NCBI GenBank assembly: GCA_018398765.1
Contig: JAHBMJ010000377.1
Coordinates: 51,774 to 92,414, forward strand
Direction of reading: 5' to 3'
DNA: 40,641 nt
Source: Chromera velia
Lineage: Eukaryota > Sar > Chromeraceae
Shown: in pieces, positions 9,559 to 21,705 of the stretch
How the letters are laid out: the number at the start of each line of letters is the position of its first letter
How positions within the stretch are numbered: the stretch's first letter is position 1
Notes under the pieces: generated by a model
What the model saw: the letters and a program-made list of their open reading frames with translations, nothing else
Told to the model about the DNA's origin: nothing
The model's database searches: none
Position numbers and translations under genes: made by a program

Positions 9559-12500
9559 TCAACTATGGCGCTCCCAGACCAGAGTGACAATGTTCTCATG
9601 GGCCAGAAAGACCCCGGCAACGGGCCGGGGCCCCTTCTCTGCGGCCTTTCTGGTACTCTCCCCACTCTGCGATGGGGCGTCAAAAAATCCCACCTTTCCT
9701 TTGGGGGCCTCTGCCGCTTTTGGCGAAGCCATGAACAGATTATTCCCCTCTGTGTTCTCATCAACGTGCAATTGGTTTCCCTTTCCCCCCCTAGCCTCAG
9801 CCAGAGCACCCTCGTCCTGGTAGAACCCTTGGGCGATTCTGCCCTCAATTGAGTGCCGCCATGCCCTCAGGGCCTCCCTCTGACCCGGCTCAGGCCTCTT
9901 GCCTGGCTGCCACCAACTGAGGAAGCGACAGGCGCCCTGGGTCTCTGAGAAGAGAAGCTCGGATTTGTCCAGGTAGTTTCTCTGCCTGAAAGGATCCCCG
10001 GAGATGATCTGCATTTAATTATTCGAGGAGTGCATGGATAGGAGAGGACAGACACGTTTGTGAATCGAATCCTTGCACTGCCAGCTCGATCGAATTGAAG
10101 GACCCAGAAGAGAGGAACGAGAACGAAGCAAGCAAAAGTATGCACAACAAACTTTAAGAATGTACACTTACTTTCAGTCTGACAAACGTGAGAGCTAGGC
10201 ACTTATGAATGAAGAAACAGTTTTCTTACTGAAAGAAAAGACACGCAAGGGAAAGAAAACTCAGATCCAGGCTCAGTCGCAAGAATGAGTCGGACACAGA
10301 TTTAATCAGATTCCCTCGAATTCACAAAACTACAATGCATACACTAGCTGTCTACATACATGGGCGCCCGCCCATTCGGCTCTCTCTACTAACAGAGACC
10401 AACAAAGAGGAAAGAAAGCCCACGTACCTTCGCACGTCTGCCCTCCCCCTCAGCAAAATCGATCAGACGCACCAGCCCTCCGTTTCTCTCACTGATCGCT
10501 ATGCGCCTTCCCATTTCGTCTGCCGCAAGGCCCATTGGCACGTTCAGTCTGACATCCTGAATATTCGCTTCCAAAACACGCCGCCGCTCCACGGCCTCCT
10601 TCTCCTTCCTCTTCTGTCTTGCCGTCTCTGTCTCTCTCGCCCCTGCCTCATGCTCTCTGATGCCCCCCCGCATGATCCTGGTCCTGTTCATAATGGCAGA
10701 AGACTGCTCACCTACCTCCCCTGCCCTGCCGACTAAAGTCTCGAAGGAAAGAATCATCGAAACGGACTTGAGGGCAGAAGAGGAAGAAGAGGAGGGCACA
10801 TAAGGTTTCAGTCGGACCAAACGGACGCAGTGCACATCTGCTTCTGCGAAAATGAGACATTCTGAAATCCCAGCAGAAGCAGCAGACGACTTGCTGCTTG
10901 GTTTTGTGTTTGATGAGCCAAAGGGAGACGCTCGGAGTGCGCTTCGAATTCTCTCCTCCGACTCCTGCCGGAAGTCCGGACAGACGACGATCTGCTGGGG
11001 TAAACCAATCCGCACTGCCCCCTTTTCCGCATTTGTTGATGTTTTGCCGCTTCTGCTGCTGTCACTGTTTGTAGTGCCACATCCAGGTCTTCCAGGGACA
11101 CCGACAACGACAGAGACTGACAGGCTCTCGTCAGAGACCATTCTTCGGATGCAATTGTTTCCTGTGTCTGCAAGAAGACATACTTACTTGTGGACAATCA
11201 TAAAACAAAACAAAATAAAACTTGTGACAATGGAAAAGGTTGTGCACGGACTGCCAGACCGAAGGGGAAGAAGACACTAATGCCAACAGAGACTGCATGG
11301 ATGAAACAGAGAGAGCAAAGTTGCATGATATCAGGCTTAGAGATTTGGAAACAGGACAAGAATGAGGGAACTAGCGAAAGGACACCACAAAGCGCAATCA
11401 AACAAAGGACGGATTGATTTCTCGATCGCACCCTCTTTTGCCCATGCACCTGAAATGTAGAGGTTTCCGCTCAGGTCAAAGGCGAGAGATGAAGGAAACT
11501 TCAACCGCACCTGCAATTAATCGCCCGGACAGGTGCTAGGGCAAATACACAGAGAGAGATGCATGCGGAGAATTAAAGAGAGACAGGCACCTTATTTCTT
11601 TCATTCTCTGACCCTATCCCTTTCCCCTTCATGTCAGGAAGGTCACAGTGAAAACACCCCACTCAAGGATATTCAAGGATGGACCAACACAACGCGAAGC
11701 GACTTGCTGCAGCTTATGCTTATGGAACCAAGTTGACGCACGCATGGGCATGCAGAGTGACTGGCCTGAACCAAACCCGAATGAATGAAGGATTACTTCT
11801 TGCTTCTCTCTATTTGTTCACGTACTGACTTACCTTTGAAGCTGGGACATTCTGGTTCTGCCTGACTATCTCCTCGTCCTCCACCGGCCCCTTTGCAAGC
11901 ACTGCCGTCTTCAGTGCGTCCTGCTCATTCTCCGCTTCGACAGAATGCTCTCCTTCGCCCCCCTCGTCCCCGTCTCCCGAGGGGGAAGGGGCAGACAGGC
12001 CCTTGTGCTTCCTTGAGATGATGGTGCACAGCGAGGCAGCACGGTCAAATTCTGGAGTGACACCGTCAGAGGCGGAGACCGGAAACCGGAGGACCCGAAT
12101 GGCGTGGTTGCCTGAACAAGGAGAAGAAGAAGAAGAAGAAGAAGAAGAAGAAGAAGAGGAGGAGGAGGAGGAGGAGGAGGAAGGGACGAGACGGTTGGAA
12201 ACAGAGAGAGAAACAATGAGACTGGAAGGAAAGAATGCAGAGATAACACAGCAGAAAAGCCCCCCCGAATTTGGAAGAGTGATCGACAGATATTCATTGC
12301 CTGAAGCTAAGCTTCAATTGGTATCTGATGGATCTAATGGAGTAGTCTTGAGACCACCATGTGTCAACGCTTAGCGACCCACAAGGCAGCAAAGAGAAGA
12401 AGAAGGAAGGAGGGAAGAAAGAAGGGGGAAAAGGACGAATAGAATCAAAAGAATAGGAATCGCAAGAAAAGACGATAATTAATGGATGAATCTTCCTTTC

Positions 12501-12885
12501 TGACCGGAATCACAGAACCAAACGAGGCCCGGTTTCTTTGGAAAGATTGCCAGACCCTTGGGGAAGGACAGAAGAGAGTCAACTGCATCTCCCCCCTCAG
12601 TACCAGAGTCACCCTCTATTCCGACGCGGCCTGCATGCATTGATTTTCATACAGAATACGCACGCACGCTTGACTGCTTCCAAACGATAATTGCAAAAGA
12701 GAGCGGAAGTGCACCATCTGCATTATCTTGTTTATTTTACGTGAAGAGCAGCTAATAGGGGAAAACCTTTGTCTTCGACACATACCCTGACATCCACAAA
12801 ACCGGACAGACGCACATAAAGCCGCCCCTGCAGCCCCGCACGCACGTCAAAGAAAGAAAATCGAACGAACGAACAAACGGACGAA

Positions 12886-12916
<31 letters not shown>

Positions 12917-13018
12917 AAGAAAGAAAGAAAGAAAAACAGACAGACAGACAGACAGACAGGAAGGAAGGAAGGAAGGAAGGAAGGAAGAACTAAAGAGAGA
13001 GAAACAGAGAGAGAGAGG

Positions 13019-13052
<34 letters not shown>

Positions 13053-13055
13053 GAA

Positions 13056-13088
<33 letters not shown>

Positions 13089-13360
13089 GAGAGACAGAGA
13101 GAGAAAAGAGGTTGCGCAATTGACCTGCGACCACCGAGATCCGACTGCGCTGATCTACGTGACGGATCACATGATTCTTTCTGTCGCTCACAAAAAAACC
13201 TCCTTGTCTGCAAGCAACAGTAAAAAAGCAAGAAAAACAAAAGGATAGCGTCTGTGCAGACACACGAACTTACTTGCACACATTTACACGGTTACATACT
13301 TGCACACAAACGCACTCTCTCTCTCTCTCTCTCTCACTCTCTTACTCACTCACTCACTCA

Positions 13361-13412
<52 letters not shown>

Positions 13413-14803
13413 CACACTCATACACACACACGCATACACACACACGCATACACATACACACATGCACACAAGGGGAGAGAGAGAGAGAGAGGCAGAGAGA
13501 AGAAGAGAGAGAGAAACCCCTCTTCGCGCGTTTCCATCCAGGCAAAAGTCGTTCGCCCTCTCTGCAGAGCACTCCCTCTTCACCCTTCAGCGAATTGAAC
13601 ATTTCGTTCTTTTCCTCCTGACAGAAGAAAAATTCAAACAAACAGCAATGCTCCAGAGGTCTTCTGACAGGACAAACAATCAAAACTCCTCCTTCCCCTT
13701 CTTACAGACTCCCTCACCCACCCACCCACCCATCGTGAACTGCGTGGAAGGGTTGCCACATGTCTGCATTGCGTGCGTCACCCTCCTCAGGATCCCCTCC
13801 TGCAGGACCCCAGGCACTCACATGATGAACGCAGCAGATGGATGTAGCGGGGCCCTAGCTTGCAAAAGGGGGGGCGTTCATTCAACAAATCCACTGAGAA
13901 CACTTTTGCCATGCAGAAGAAAGCAGGTCACTCATGAGGTTCCTGTGTCATAGAGTGTCAAAAAGAAAGCAATACAGAAGAAAGCAGGTCACTTGTGAGG
14001 TTCCTGTGTCATAGAGTGTCAAAAAGAAAGCAATACAGAAAAAAGCAGGTCACTCATGAGGTTCCTGTGTCATAGAATGTCAAAAAGAAAGCAATACAGA
14101 AAAAAGCAGGTCACTCATGAGGTTCCTGTGTCATAGAGTGTCAAAAAGAAAGCAATACAGAAAAAAGCAGGTCACTCATGAGGTTCCTGTGTCATAGAGT
14201 GTCAAAAAGAAAGCAATACAGAAAAAAGCAGGTCACTCATGAGGTTCCTGTGTCATAGAGTGTCAAAAAGAAAGCAATACAGAAAAAAGCAGGTCACTCA
14301 TGAGGTTCCTGTGTCATAGAGTGTCAAAAAGAAAGCAATACAGAAAAAAGCAGGTCACTCATGAGGTTCCTGTGTCATAGAGTGTCAAAAAGAAAGCAAT
14401 ACAGAAAAAAGCAGGTCACTTGTGAGGTTCATGTAGGGTCAAAAAGAAACAGAGGGGGGGGAGGGGGGGAACACTGTGCTATCTGTTGAGCTCACATTCT
14501 GAGACTCTGCCTGAATGCCGATTCGTGAACTACAAGCCACAATGATTCGAATGAGCTAACGTACCCAGTTTCCCTGACCCTGCCAGCACGGATCTCGTCC
14601 AATGAAACTTCTTCACGTGCTTTGCGAATTCGGTCTCTTCCCTGCCCCCTCCCGTGGAGGGTGAGGAGCTCGCATGGCCAGCAGAGGGGGTCCCGAGAGA
14701 CCTGTACCCGGAGCCTTTGTTGTGAACCGTTTGGGCCCCTGTGAGCAGAATACGAAGCATGCGACAGTAATCCGCCAGACAGCTAGATAGATGACAGACA
14801 GGC

Positions 14804-14871
<68 letters not shown>

Positions 14872-14874
14872 GGA

Positions 14875-14909
<35 letters not shown>

Positions 14910-14912
14910 ACG

Positions 14913-14955
<43 letters not shown>

Positions 14956-15077
14956 GGACAGACAGACAGACGGACAGGCAGACAGACAGACAGACAGACA
15001 GACAGGCAGACAGGCAGACAGGCAGACAGACAGACGGACAGACGGACAGACGGACAGACGGACAGACGGACAGACGG

Positions 15078-15148
<71 letters not shown>

Positions 15149-15174
15149 GACAGACAGACGGACAGACAGACGGG

Positions 15175-15223
<49 letters not shown>

Positions 15224-15237
15224 GGACAGACAGACGG

Positions 15238-15271
<34 letters not shown>

Positions 15272-15651
15272 AGGCACACAGACAGATAGACAGACAGACA
15301 GACAAACAAACAAACAAATAAACATACAAAGAAGACAAATTATTGCACAAATAAACATACAGATAGACATATCAGACAGACAGGAAAGCAGACAGATAGA
15401 CAGTGACAGATACATAGAAAGAAAGACATCTTTTACATTGCCATCCCTCCTCCTGCTTCTCCCCGACACACACTGCCCTCTATCAGTCCCTGGCCGATAA
15501 CTCAAGCTTTTTCAATCACATATAATGCGGGTGCTCAAGTCGTGAAGGAGGGCAGTCATGTGCGCCAGAAATTTTGCCCTCGGCGACTCAGGTCAGACAC
15601 TGTGTGCATGCATCCTCGGGGCTCACTCACCGATGTGGAGGTCGAATTGGT
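9559..15651 (-). CDS. NHL-repeat beta-propeller protein (5' end unresolved)
   Basis: Exons on the minus strand: 15651-15631 (21 nt), 14738-14565, 13799-13730, 13207-13125, 12630-12505, 12111-11834, 11510-11450, 11167-10428 and 10008-9559 (stop TGA). Phase closes throughout, giving about 667 residues. Several NHL blades can be read: VLAGSGKLGG..FHAVHDGQGGFFVSDRKNH; ISVVAGRVGIEGD..LSFPKGLAIFP..VWFCDSGNHAIRVLRF; KFPSSLAFDLSGNLYISDTGNN; and NVPMGLAADEMGRRIAISER. NHL propellers usually serve as protein- or RNA-binding scaffolds; no enzyme domain is visible here. The long eighth exon also codes a basic, Glu/Arg-rich segment, and the last exon is a hydrophilic tail. Two introns hold long tandem repeats. 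The start codon lies upstream of 15651 and was not found. The gene is divergent from the F-box-like gene. Confidence 0.8.
12119..12182 (+). repeat. GAA/GAG triplet run in NHL intron
   Basis: GAA repeats followed by GAG repeats lie just upstream, in the sense strand, of the NHL exon 12111-11834. The sense strand is therefore a pyrimidine tract ending at a TTCAG acceptor. Confidence 0.9.
12885..13105 (+). repeat. Compound CAGA/GAAA/GGAA/GA microsatellite in NHL intron
   Basis: Successive blocks of CAGA, GAAA, CAGA, GGAA and GA fill the intron between NHL exons 13207-13125 and 12630-12505. Long open frames here are pure repeat translations. Confidence 0.95.
13313..13493 (+). repeat. Compound CT/CTCA/CA/GA microsatellite in NHL intron
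   Basis: CT runs, a CTCA run and a long imperfect CA run lie between NHL exons 13799-13730 and 13207-13125. Confidence 0.95.
13916..14450 (+). repeat. 61-bp minisatellite, nine copies, in NHL intron
   Basis: The word CAGGTCACT recurs at 13924, 13985, 14046, 14107, 14168, 14229, 14290, 14351 and 14412, an exact 61-base period. Copies are almost identical. The second and ninth share a CTTGTGAGG variant where the others have CTCATGAGG, and the ninth is truncated. The array fills most of the intron between NHL exons 14738-14565 and 13799-13730. Copies abut without spacers, so it is not a CRISPR array. Confidence 0.97.
14790..15312 (+). repeat. ~0.5 kb CAGA/CGGA tetranucleotide array
   Basis: CAGA units mixed with CGGA, CAGG and a GCCA block (about 14876-14908) run for more than 500 bases inside the intron after NHL microexon 15651-15631. 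All six frames give artificial low-complexity translations. Confidence 0.97.
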
Positions 15652-16708
15652 CTGCACAGGCAGGGAGGGAGAAAAGGTGAACAGGGAGAGGTATGTGATG
15701 CGTGCACGATCATGTACAAGATGGAGAAGGGCAGCCTTCCATTTGTTTTTCACGTCGTACCTTTCATTCTGTTTCCCTCCGTCGCTTCCTCTTGAGCATG
15801 CACCGATACGAAAAAAAACTCGGGCCTCAAGCTACAGTGCGCTCAGAGGGGATGAATCCTCCCTGTCTTGCACAAGACAAGAAACGCGGCTTGACTGTCC
15901 AGTTTCCAGAAAGGGAGAAAACGCTGTGACCCTGGAAGAGCTCGACGACTTTCTTAGTAGAGAGAGAGTCAGACTGACTGATGACACTTAATACTGCAGA
16001 GTGTCAGACTGAATCTGGACCGAAGGATTGATTCATGTCCAGTTCACCGATGACCAAGCTGACTTGTTAGTGCGTGCCGATATGGGTGTCTACCATACAC
16101 ATTGGTTCCTGGTTGGCTCATGCATGCAATGGAGCATCTGTGACTGTGAAACGGCAACCAGAAAAGTGCTGCATGTGACAGCTAATATGTCATGCAGCCA
16201 TAGGTTGATTCATGGTTGATTCGGACGGTCGATTTCGATCGCATGAGTGTCGGGTTTTTGGGGGGGGTTGGCATGTCCGCCGCGGGCCCGCGGCTCGCGC
16301 GCTTTAAGGCGTGCGGTCCCATGCCGTCCCTAGCTGTCGATCATTCTCTGTCTCCTGCGCACCGTCTCCTCTCAGGTCGACTATGAGCGTTCTGGAGGTA
16401 GCCAGATCGATCGCCGGATTATCTCGTCTGTTTCTCTGCTCTAACCATCTCTCTTGGTCCAGGCACATCTCTCTCTGTCATCGCTTTCTGAGTAACAGAT
16501 CCCTGCAGCATCATATCATTGGTCCACAAGTCACTCTGAGGACGACACAGGATCGACAGTTCGAAGTTTCCACAAATCCTCTGCACAGCCCCTCGCTGTG
16601 CTCTCTTTCCCTCGACCTGCACATCTCACCGCCGTGGCGTGTCGACACTTCTCCCTTTGATCCTTCCAAAAAGTGAATAAAGCGGAAAGGTGACAGTGAT
16701 CCTCAGAA
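15652..16708. other. Region between divergent NHL and F-box-like genes
   Basis: This should contain the missing 5' exon(s) of the NHL gene and both promoters. A possible NHL exon piece coding YDVKNKWKAALLHLVHD lies near 15757-15708 and could join the microexon in phase, but its acceptor is weak. A short plus-strand frame starts with ATG at 16383 and stops at 16676, just ahead of the F-box-like start and in another frame; it looks like an upstream ORF in the leader. Confidence 0.4.
16279..16294. promoter_or_regulatory. 16-bp perfect GC palindrome in divergent promoter region
   Basis: GCCGCGGGCCCGCGGC is perfectly self-complementary and sits in a locally GC- and CpG-rich patch 415 bases ahead of the F-box-like start. 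It could be a dimeric factor site, but nothing in the sequence proves use. Confidence 0.45.
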
Positions 16709-18553
16709 ATGATCTTTCGCGGTGCATCCGAATTTGACAGCGACGACGTTCCAAACCTGGATGAGGAGAAACCCCTCTCATACGTCCAATTGTGGGCTGC
16801 GGGAGGCGTTCCCTTCACCGTCCTTGAAGGTCTTGTTCCCTTTTTTTCTCATCGAGACCTGCAAGCAATGGCCAAGACTTGCAGAGGAGCGTTGGTCGAC
16901 TTTTGTTCGCAGTTGCAATTGAAAGGGATCATCAAGGAGTCAGACGACCTCTCCGAATTCTTCAAGGAAGCCCCAGGCCGTGCCACCTGTCCCGACTTTG
17001 CTCTGGACATTCTCACCCGCACCGTCCGAATCCCCACATGGGGCGAGGGTGCCAAAGCCCGTCCCTCAAAGTTCTGCAGAGAATTCCTTGCAGAAATCTT
17101 CTTCCGAGATGTTTTCTTCCCCCCTTCCTCTGCCAAGTCTAAGGACTTTCTGTTGTCTCTGAAACAGCAGATTTATTGCAGAATTCCCGCCCCCCTCTTC
17201 CAAGAAGTCTCCAACCTGTATCACTTACGTGAGGACAAAAAAGAAACTCTGGGTGCCGTGGAAGCCCTACGGTTGGACATTACTATGCCGACCTGCCCGG
17301 AGAGGAGCTATTCCTGCCCGGCAGAAGAAACCGAAATTCCTTCCCCCGAGCAGGTCCTTCAATTCACGTCCCTGCGTTCTTTGACCCTCTGCGATTATGC
17401 CGTCTCCCCGTCTCTCAAAGCATTCGCCAAAGCTGCAACAACCAAGAAAAAGTCCGTCTCCTCTTTTCCTCCCCTCCAGCGCCTGGAGGTGGAGTGGCCC
17501 CTCGTGCGGGATGACGAGGGTGGCCCAGACTACAGGGAGGATGCCGGGGCCCTCGAGGCCCTCTGCTCCCACCTAGGGCCCCGGCTGGAGGCCCTCGGCT
17601 TGAGGGTGGATCACCGGCAGTTGCCCTCCGAGCTTGTCCCTGTGTTGGTCGGGGTCAGCGGGACCCTGAGGGACCTCCAGCTGCTGACCTGGAGCGAGTT
17701 GAAACTCAAAGGTTCTGGGAGGGATCGGTATGAGGAAGATGAGGAGGGGGGTGGGGGGGAAGAGGAAGAAGAAGAAGAGGGGGAGGAAGAAGAAGAAGAG
17801 GGAGAGGAAGAAGAGAAGAAGGAAGAAAAAAAGGGTGAGAAGGCAGAAGAGGACAAAGAAAATGAAGAGGAGGGTAAGGGAGAAGAGGGTGAGGAAGAGG
17901 AGGGTGCCGAGTGCATTCGGCAGACACCCCTCGTTTTACCTCCTCGCAGTGTAACCGTACTGTCGAAGTTCAAGAACCTCCAACGTTTGCAGATGGTTCT
18001 TGGGTTTCGAGAGCAGATTCACATGATGAATGAGCTTAGGCAACTCCCCTTTTTGACTAGGTTGGGGACATTGGTATTTGAACTTCAATGTGAGGACGGC
18101 AGAAGTCGCAGTAGCTTTTTGAGGAAATTTCCTTTTGACCTACCTTTGTTCCACCCGGACGTCATCAAGAGGGGGATGGAGGAATTGGCCCTTGCTGTTG
18201 ACTGCGGGGGTGCGCTTGCGTACAGAGAGGGATTGAGGGCACAGGGCCTGTACGCTGAAGGCATCTCAGTGCCAGGCACTGCCAGCCATCCGAGGGTGGG
18301 TGTGGTGAGAGTGAAGGTGAGCAACTTCAAACAGGACCCCGGAAATGGAGTCTGTAGTCATAAGTTCGAGAGTGCAGCATGGGCCTGGATGGTCCATTCG
18401 TTTTTTCCAGAGAGAGTCATTTTGTGGATGAACACGGGGGTGGGGAGGGAGCGAAAGGACGAAATAGCGTGCTTGGCTGCCTTGGGTTCCGTTGGAGGCG
18501 ACGGAAGGATTGACGGTCAAGGGGCAAATGTAGGTGGTGTGTTTTCATCTTCC

Positions 18554-18594
<41 letters not shown>

Positions 18595-19036
18595 TTCTTC
18601 TTTTGCTGCTGCTGGTCCTTCTGCGTCTGGGGTGAGGGCTAAAGCTCGTTCCAAGAGCGAGGCAAAGGGTTGTTCTTCCTCCTCCTCCTCCTCCTCCAGT
18701 AGTCGCATGTCCTTGTCAGACTCAGTTAGCAGACAGAGACCCCTTCAGATCTACGAAGATCTAGACTTTGATATGGAAGAGGATTCTGTGACACTTCCCG
18801 TGTCCACCCCGTTAGGGAAGTCTCCTCTGCCCTGCGACACGCAAAGGTACAGAAAGTACGGTGAAGAAGAGAAATATGACCAGACAGGAAAGAAAAGAAG
18901 AAAAAAGAATGAGAGGGGTGCTGATAAACATGATGATAAGGATGATGACCAAGATGCCGTATACAGTGATGCTGACGATGATGAGGCAAACCAAAACCCT
19001 GCTGGACGCGAACTCATGTTGAGACTCGGACTTTAA
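16709..19036 (+). CDS. F-box-like, leucine-rich protein with acidic and Ser tracts, 775 aa
   Basis: This is a single uninterrupted frame with ATG at 16709 and TAA at 19034. Residues about 34-68 (VPFTVLEGLVPFFSHRDL, then MAKTCRGALVDFC) fit an F-box, which in eukaryotes links substrates to SCF ubiquitin ligases through Skp1. The middle has irregular leucine-rich segments (LRSLTLCDY, LQRLEVEWP, LEALGLRVD, LRDLQLLTW, LQRLQMVLGF). Residues about 341-401 are a nearly pure Glu/Lys tract. Residues about 613-631 and 655-665 are Ser runs coded by TCT/TCC repeats. The C-terminus is basic and then Asp-rich (KKRRKK, DKDDDQ). It is intronless among intron-rich neighbours, which fits a retrocopy or a lineage-expanded family. 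The F-box call is by pattern only. Confidence 0.75.
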
Positions 19037-20146
19037 GTCTTTGTCGAGACTAGCCATCAACGTTCACGTGACTCATGCATGTTATTCAGCTGTGGTTAGT
19101 GGTCCAACAGACTCCAATTTTTGTAGGTTGCCGTGCCCAGTGACTATACGACCACCACCTTGGAGTGTATTCAGTCACACTGTCAGAGCTAGTCACACAA
19201 CTCCGGCCATGAATTTCCGGTATTACTAGTAGTTATAGGTCATGATTAGTTATGATTTTTTTTTGGGGGGGGGGCATTGACTTAAAATTTGTTTCTAGCG
19301 TCTAGCTAACCTGTTCTTCCGCCTCTTCCTTCTATCCTGTTTACTGTTCTCGCTACTTTAATTCATTTAATCCAATTATAATTTTATTTTTTTTATTATA
19401 ATCTTATCATAATATTTGCCATTGGGACACGATGGCTGGCGGGTTAAGTCACGTCATCATCGATCAGCACCATCAATCTAAATTTTTGAATATATGTATG
19501 TTTTTTAATTGATAAAAAAAAATAATCAAAGCTTAAAGCCGTTGAAAAACTATATAGGCGTCCGCAAAAAAAAAAATCCCAAACTTGAAACCCTTTATTA
19601 AAAGTTTATTTTTTTTTCTAGTTTTTCTTTTTTAGTCAAATAACTGTTCCATGTTCAAGTCTAGCGTCATGATCAGCCAGCTAGCATTGAATGAAAAGAA
19701 AAAAAATCAAATGCGAGCCTCAACATGCGCAGTCATACGTATATATACTTCCCGCTTTTTTTAACGCTTTCAAGTTCTTCCACTTTGTATGCATATATTT
19801 TTTAGTTTGCGAAGCAGCTCCAAATTCGTCCTACAAAGGAAGAAAAAGACAGAAAAAACGTAAATACGTCTTTTAGACTTCTTTATCGACGAAAACGTCA
19901 ACAAAGCTGAATGACCACCTTGCCCGTATAGTAGCGTATACATGCCTCAAGAGAAAAAAACGGAAAGGAATTGGTAAAAAAAATTAAGATGACGTCAGAT
20001 GTACCGATTGTCCCTTCAATCTGACAAGACAAAGGAAGGGACAGACGGGGAGGTACCAAAGAGTAAGGGAAAAATTCAAAGCAAAATCCTTCCTGCAAGC
20101 TCCCAGCCAGACTTCATTCTAATCTAGGATCGATCACCTCATCCAT
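19037..20146. other. AT-rich intergenic stretch with dispersed repeats
   Basis: This contains a T/G run at 19256-19275, the repeat copy at 19255-19350 and a poly-A/poly-T unit at 19550-19660 resembling 7855-8360. No gene is supported. Confidence 0.6.
19255..19350 (+). repeat. Dispersed repeat, inverted partner of 6707-6798
   Basis: The stretch starts in a T/G run, passes GCATTGACTTAAAA and GTTTCTAGCGTCTAGC, and ends with TGTTTACTGTTCTCGCT. It matches the reverse complement of 6707-6798 with a few substitutions and small gaps. Confidence 0.8.
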
Positions 20147-20646
20147 CTATGCTTCTCGGCCAAACATATCATTGCACGTCTTCATTAACAGTCTTGCCAA
20201 AACCACATCCAGGGAGAGACTCAATTCTCTCACCTTGCTCATGGACATGTGCTGATGCATGAATGTGTGTGTGTAGGCAGATAGATTGGAGGTCTTCTTT
20301 CCAACAGCTGCAACAATAGAAAACGAAGAAAAGCTGACCGACAAAATCAACGCGAGAAAGATTGGCTGACTGTCAGCATTTTTGATTTGAACAGAAACGG
20401 CTTGCGCCCAATCTACTGGAGGCCAACGAAAGGAAGGGAAATGTACCTTTTTCAACGCCCTGTATTGATATTTAACGAATCGATACGCATGGACCAATCC
20501 GATTCGGACCGTGCGCCCTCATTTTCTTCCTTCCCGTTGATGACAGGAAGGAACAGTGACTGTGCCTCCTCTGAGGCTTCCTTTGTATGGATCTTCTCCT
20601 GATCGATCACGTGTAGACTGACAGGCCGGACAGAGACCAACCTCAT
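20147..20646 (-). CDS. Possible two-exon small protein, 106 aa
   Basis: Exon 20646-20487 starts with ATG and ends at a GTATCG donor. Exon 20307-20147 follows a TTGCAG acceptor and ends with TAG. The lengths (160 + 161 nt) close in phase. The product is hydrophilic, with a C-terminal helix-like segment (KVRELSLSLDVVLARLLMKT) that could pair as a coiled coil. No family is recognised and no membrane segment is seen. It lies downstream of the F-box-like gene on the opposite strand. The second exon looks better than the first; more upstream exons are possible, or the whole may be spurious. Confidence 0.35.
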
Positions 20647-21669
20647 GCATGCATGCGTATTCACGTACGGGTTGATGAACATTAAAGAGAAAGGAATTGA
20701 AATTAAAGCCAACTACACAGAGGCAAAAAACAACAAACAAAAAGGGGAGAGGGAGGGAGGGAGAAATTCTGCGGACCCACCCGACTGTCATGCACTTAAC
20801 TGAAACCAAATAGAAGACTCAACCAACCGCATCCCATGCATGCAGTCCTCTTCCCCCTCCCCCCCAGCCTCTGTCTGAGAGACATGCATTCGCCACGTCG
20901 ATCGCACGAATTTGTTTTAAAAAGAGCTTAAAGCGTTAGGACTACATGCGAAGGAGACGGGCACAGGTCTCACGCGAGGGAGGGCTCATATGAATTGACC
21001 GAGAGAGAGGCGATCGTGCCAGTCGGTAATCATGCATGGAGGGGAATCGATCAGGCAGGCATTCATCATGCGGGGAAATGCAATGGCGTGGCGTTAATTT
21101 GTTGATGAGAGGGACAGAGAGAGAGAGAAACAGAGAGGAAAATGAACTCTTCTCTTCGTTGCTTTTCGGTGTTTTTCTGGTTTCTGCGTCTCCTCACCCC
21201 GAGGCTTTTCTTTTTTTTGTGATCATTCAGAGTCAATGGTTGTTTCGTTTCTCCGATCTTGCTTGACTCCAGATTTGCGTCCGCGATTCTCCAGAATTTA
21301 TTTTGTTTGTCTCAAACTGAAGTCGAATGCTTGCCTGCGGTTGCATGGTCCTATCGTCTTTGATTGAAGAGAAATGCAAAACCTCTCCCCAACCAACCCG
21401 ATGCGGCCCAGTCATGCAGGAGTTCAGAGAAGAGAAAAGAAAAACGCAAACCCCACGTTCTTTCTCACCCCACTCGATCTCTTCATTGTTCTCTTTGACT
21501 TGTCGTCAGCAAAAAGGGACGGATCCGATTTCTCGTCTCTCCCTCCCACCCTTTTTCATTCTGTCTGCATGTCTCTCCAGTAGTCTTTTCTGATTCTCTG
21601 TTTCCAAAGCCAGACAGGAGGGCGGATAGCTGCGTTGAGCTATTCCGTCATGCATTCGAGAAAGGCAGA

Positions 21670-21705
<36 letters not shown>

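Noticed and set aside
12785-12827. Extra NHL exon after a CTGCAG acceptor
   Set aside because: It can be spliced in phase, but skipping it joins VVAG directly to RVGIEGD, the normal NHL wording.
13916-14450. CRISPR-like repeat array
   Set aside because: The 61-base units abut with no unique spacers, lie in a eukaryotic intron, and are a minisatellite.
14530-15505. Very long open frames of Cys/Leu/Ser/Val or Thr/Asp/Arg/Gln repeats
   Set aside because: They are translations of the CAGA/CGGA tetranucleotide array in an NHL intron, open in several frames on both strands.
15542-15991. 149-codon plus-strand frame ending VTLEELDDFLSRERVRL
   Set aside because: No good start context or homology sense, and it overlaps the antisense microexon of the NHL gene.
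16383-16676. 97-codon plus-strand frame ahead of the F-box-like gene
   Set aside because: Ser/Arg/His-rich and without a domain, in a different frame and ending 33 bases before the main start; more likely an upstream ORF.
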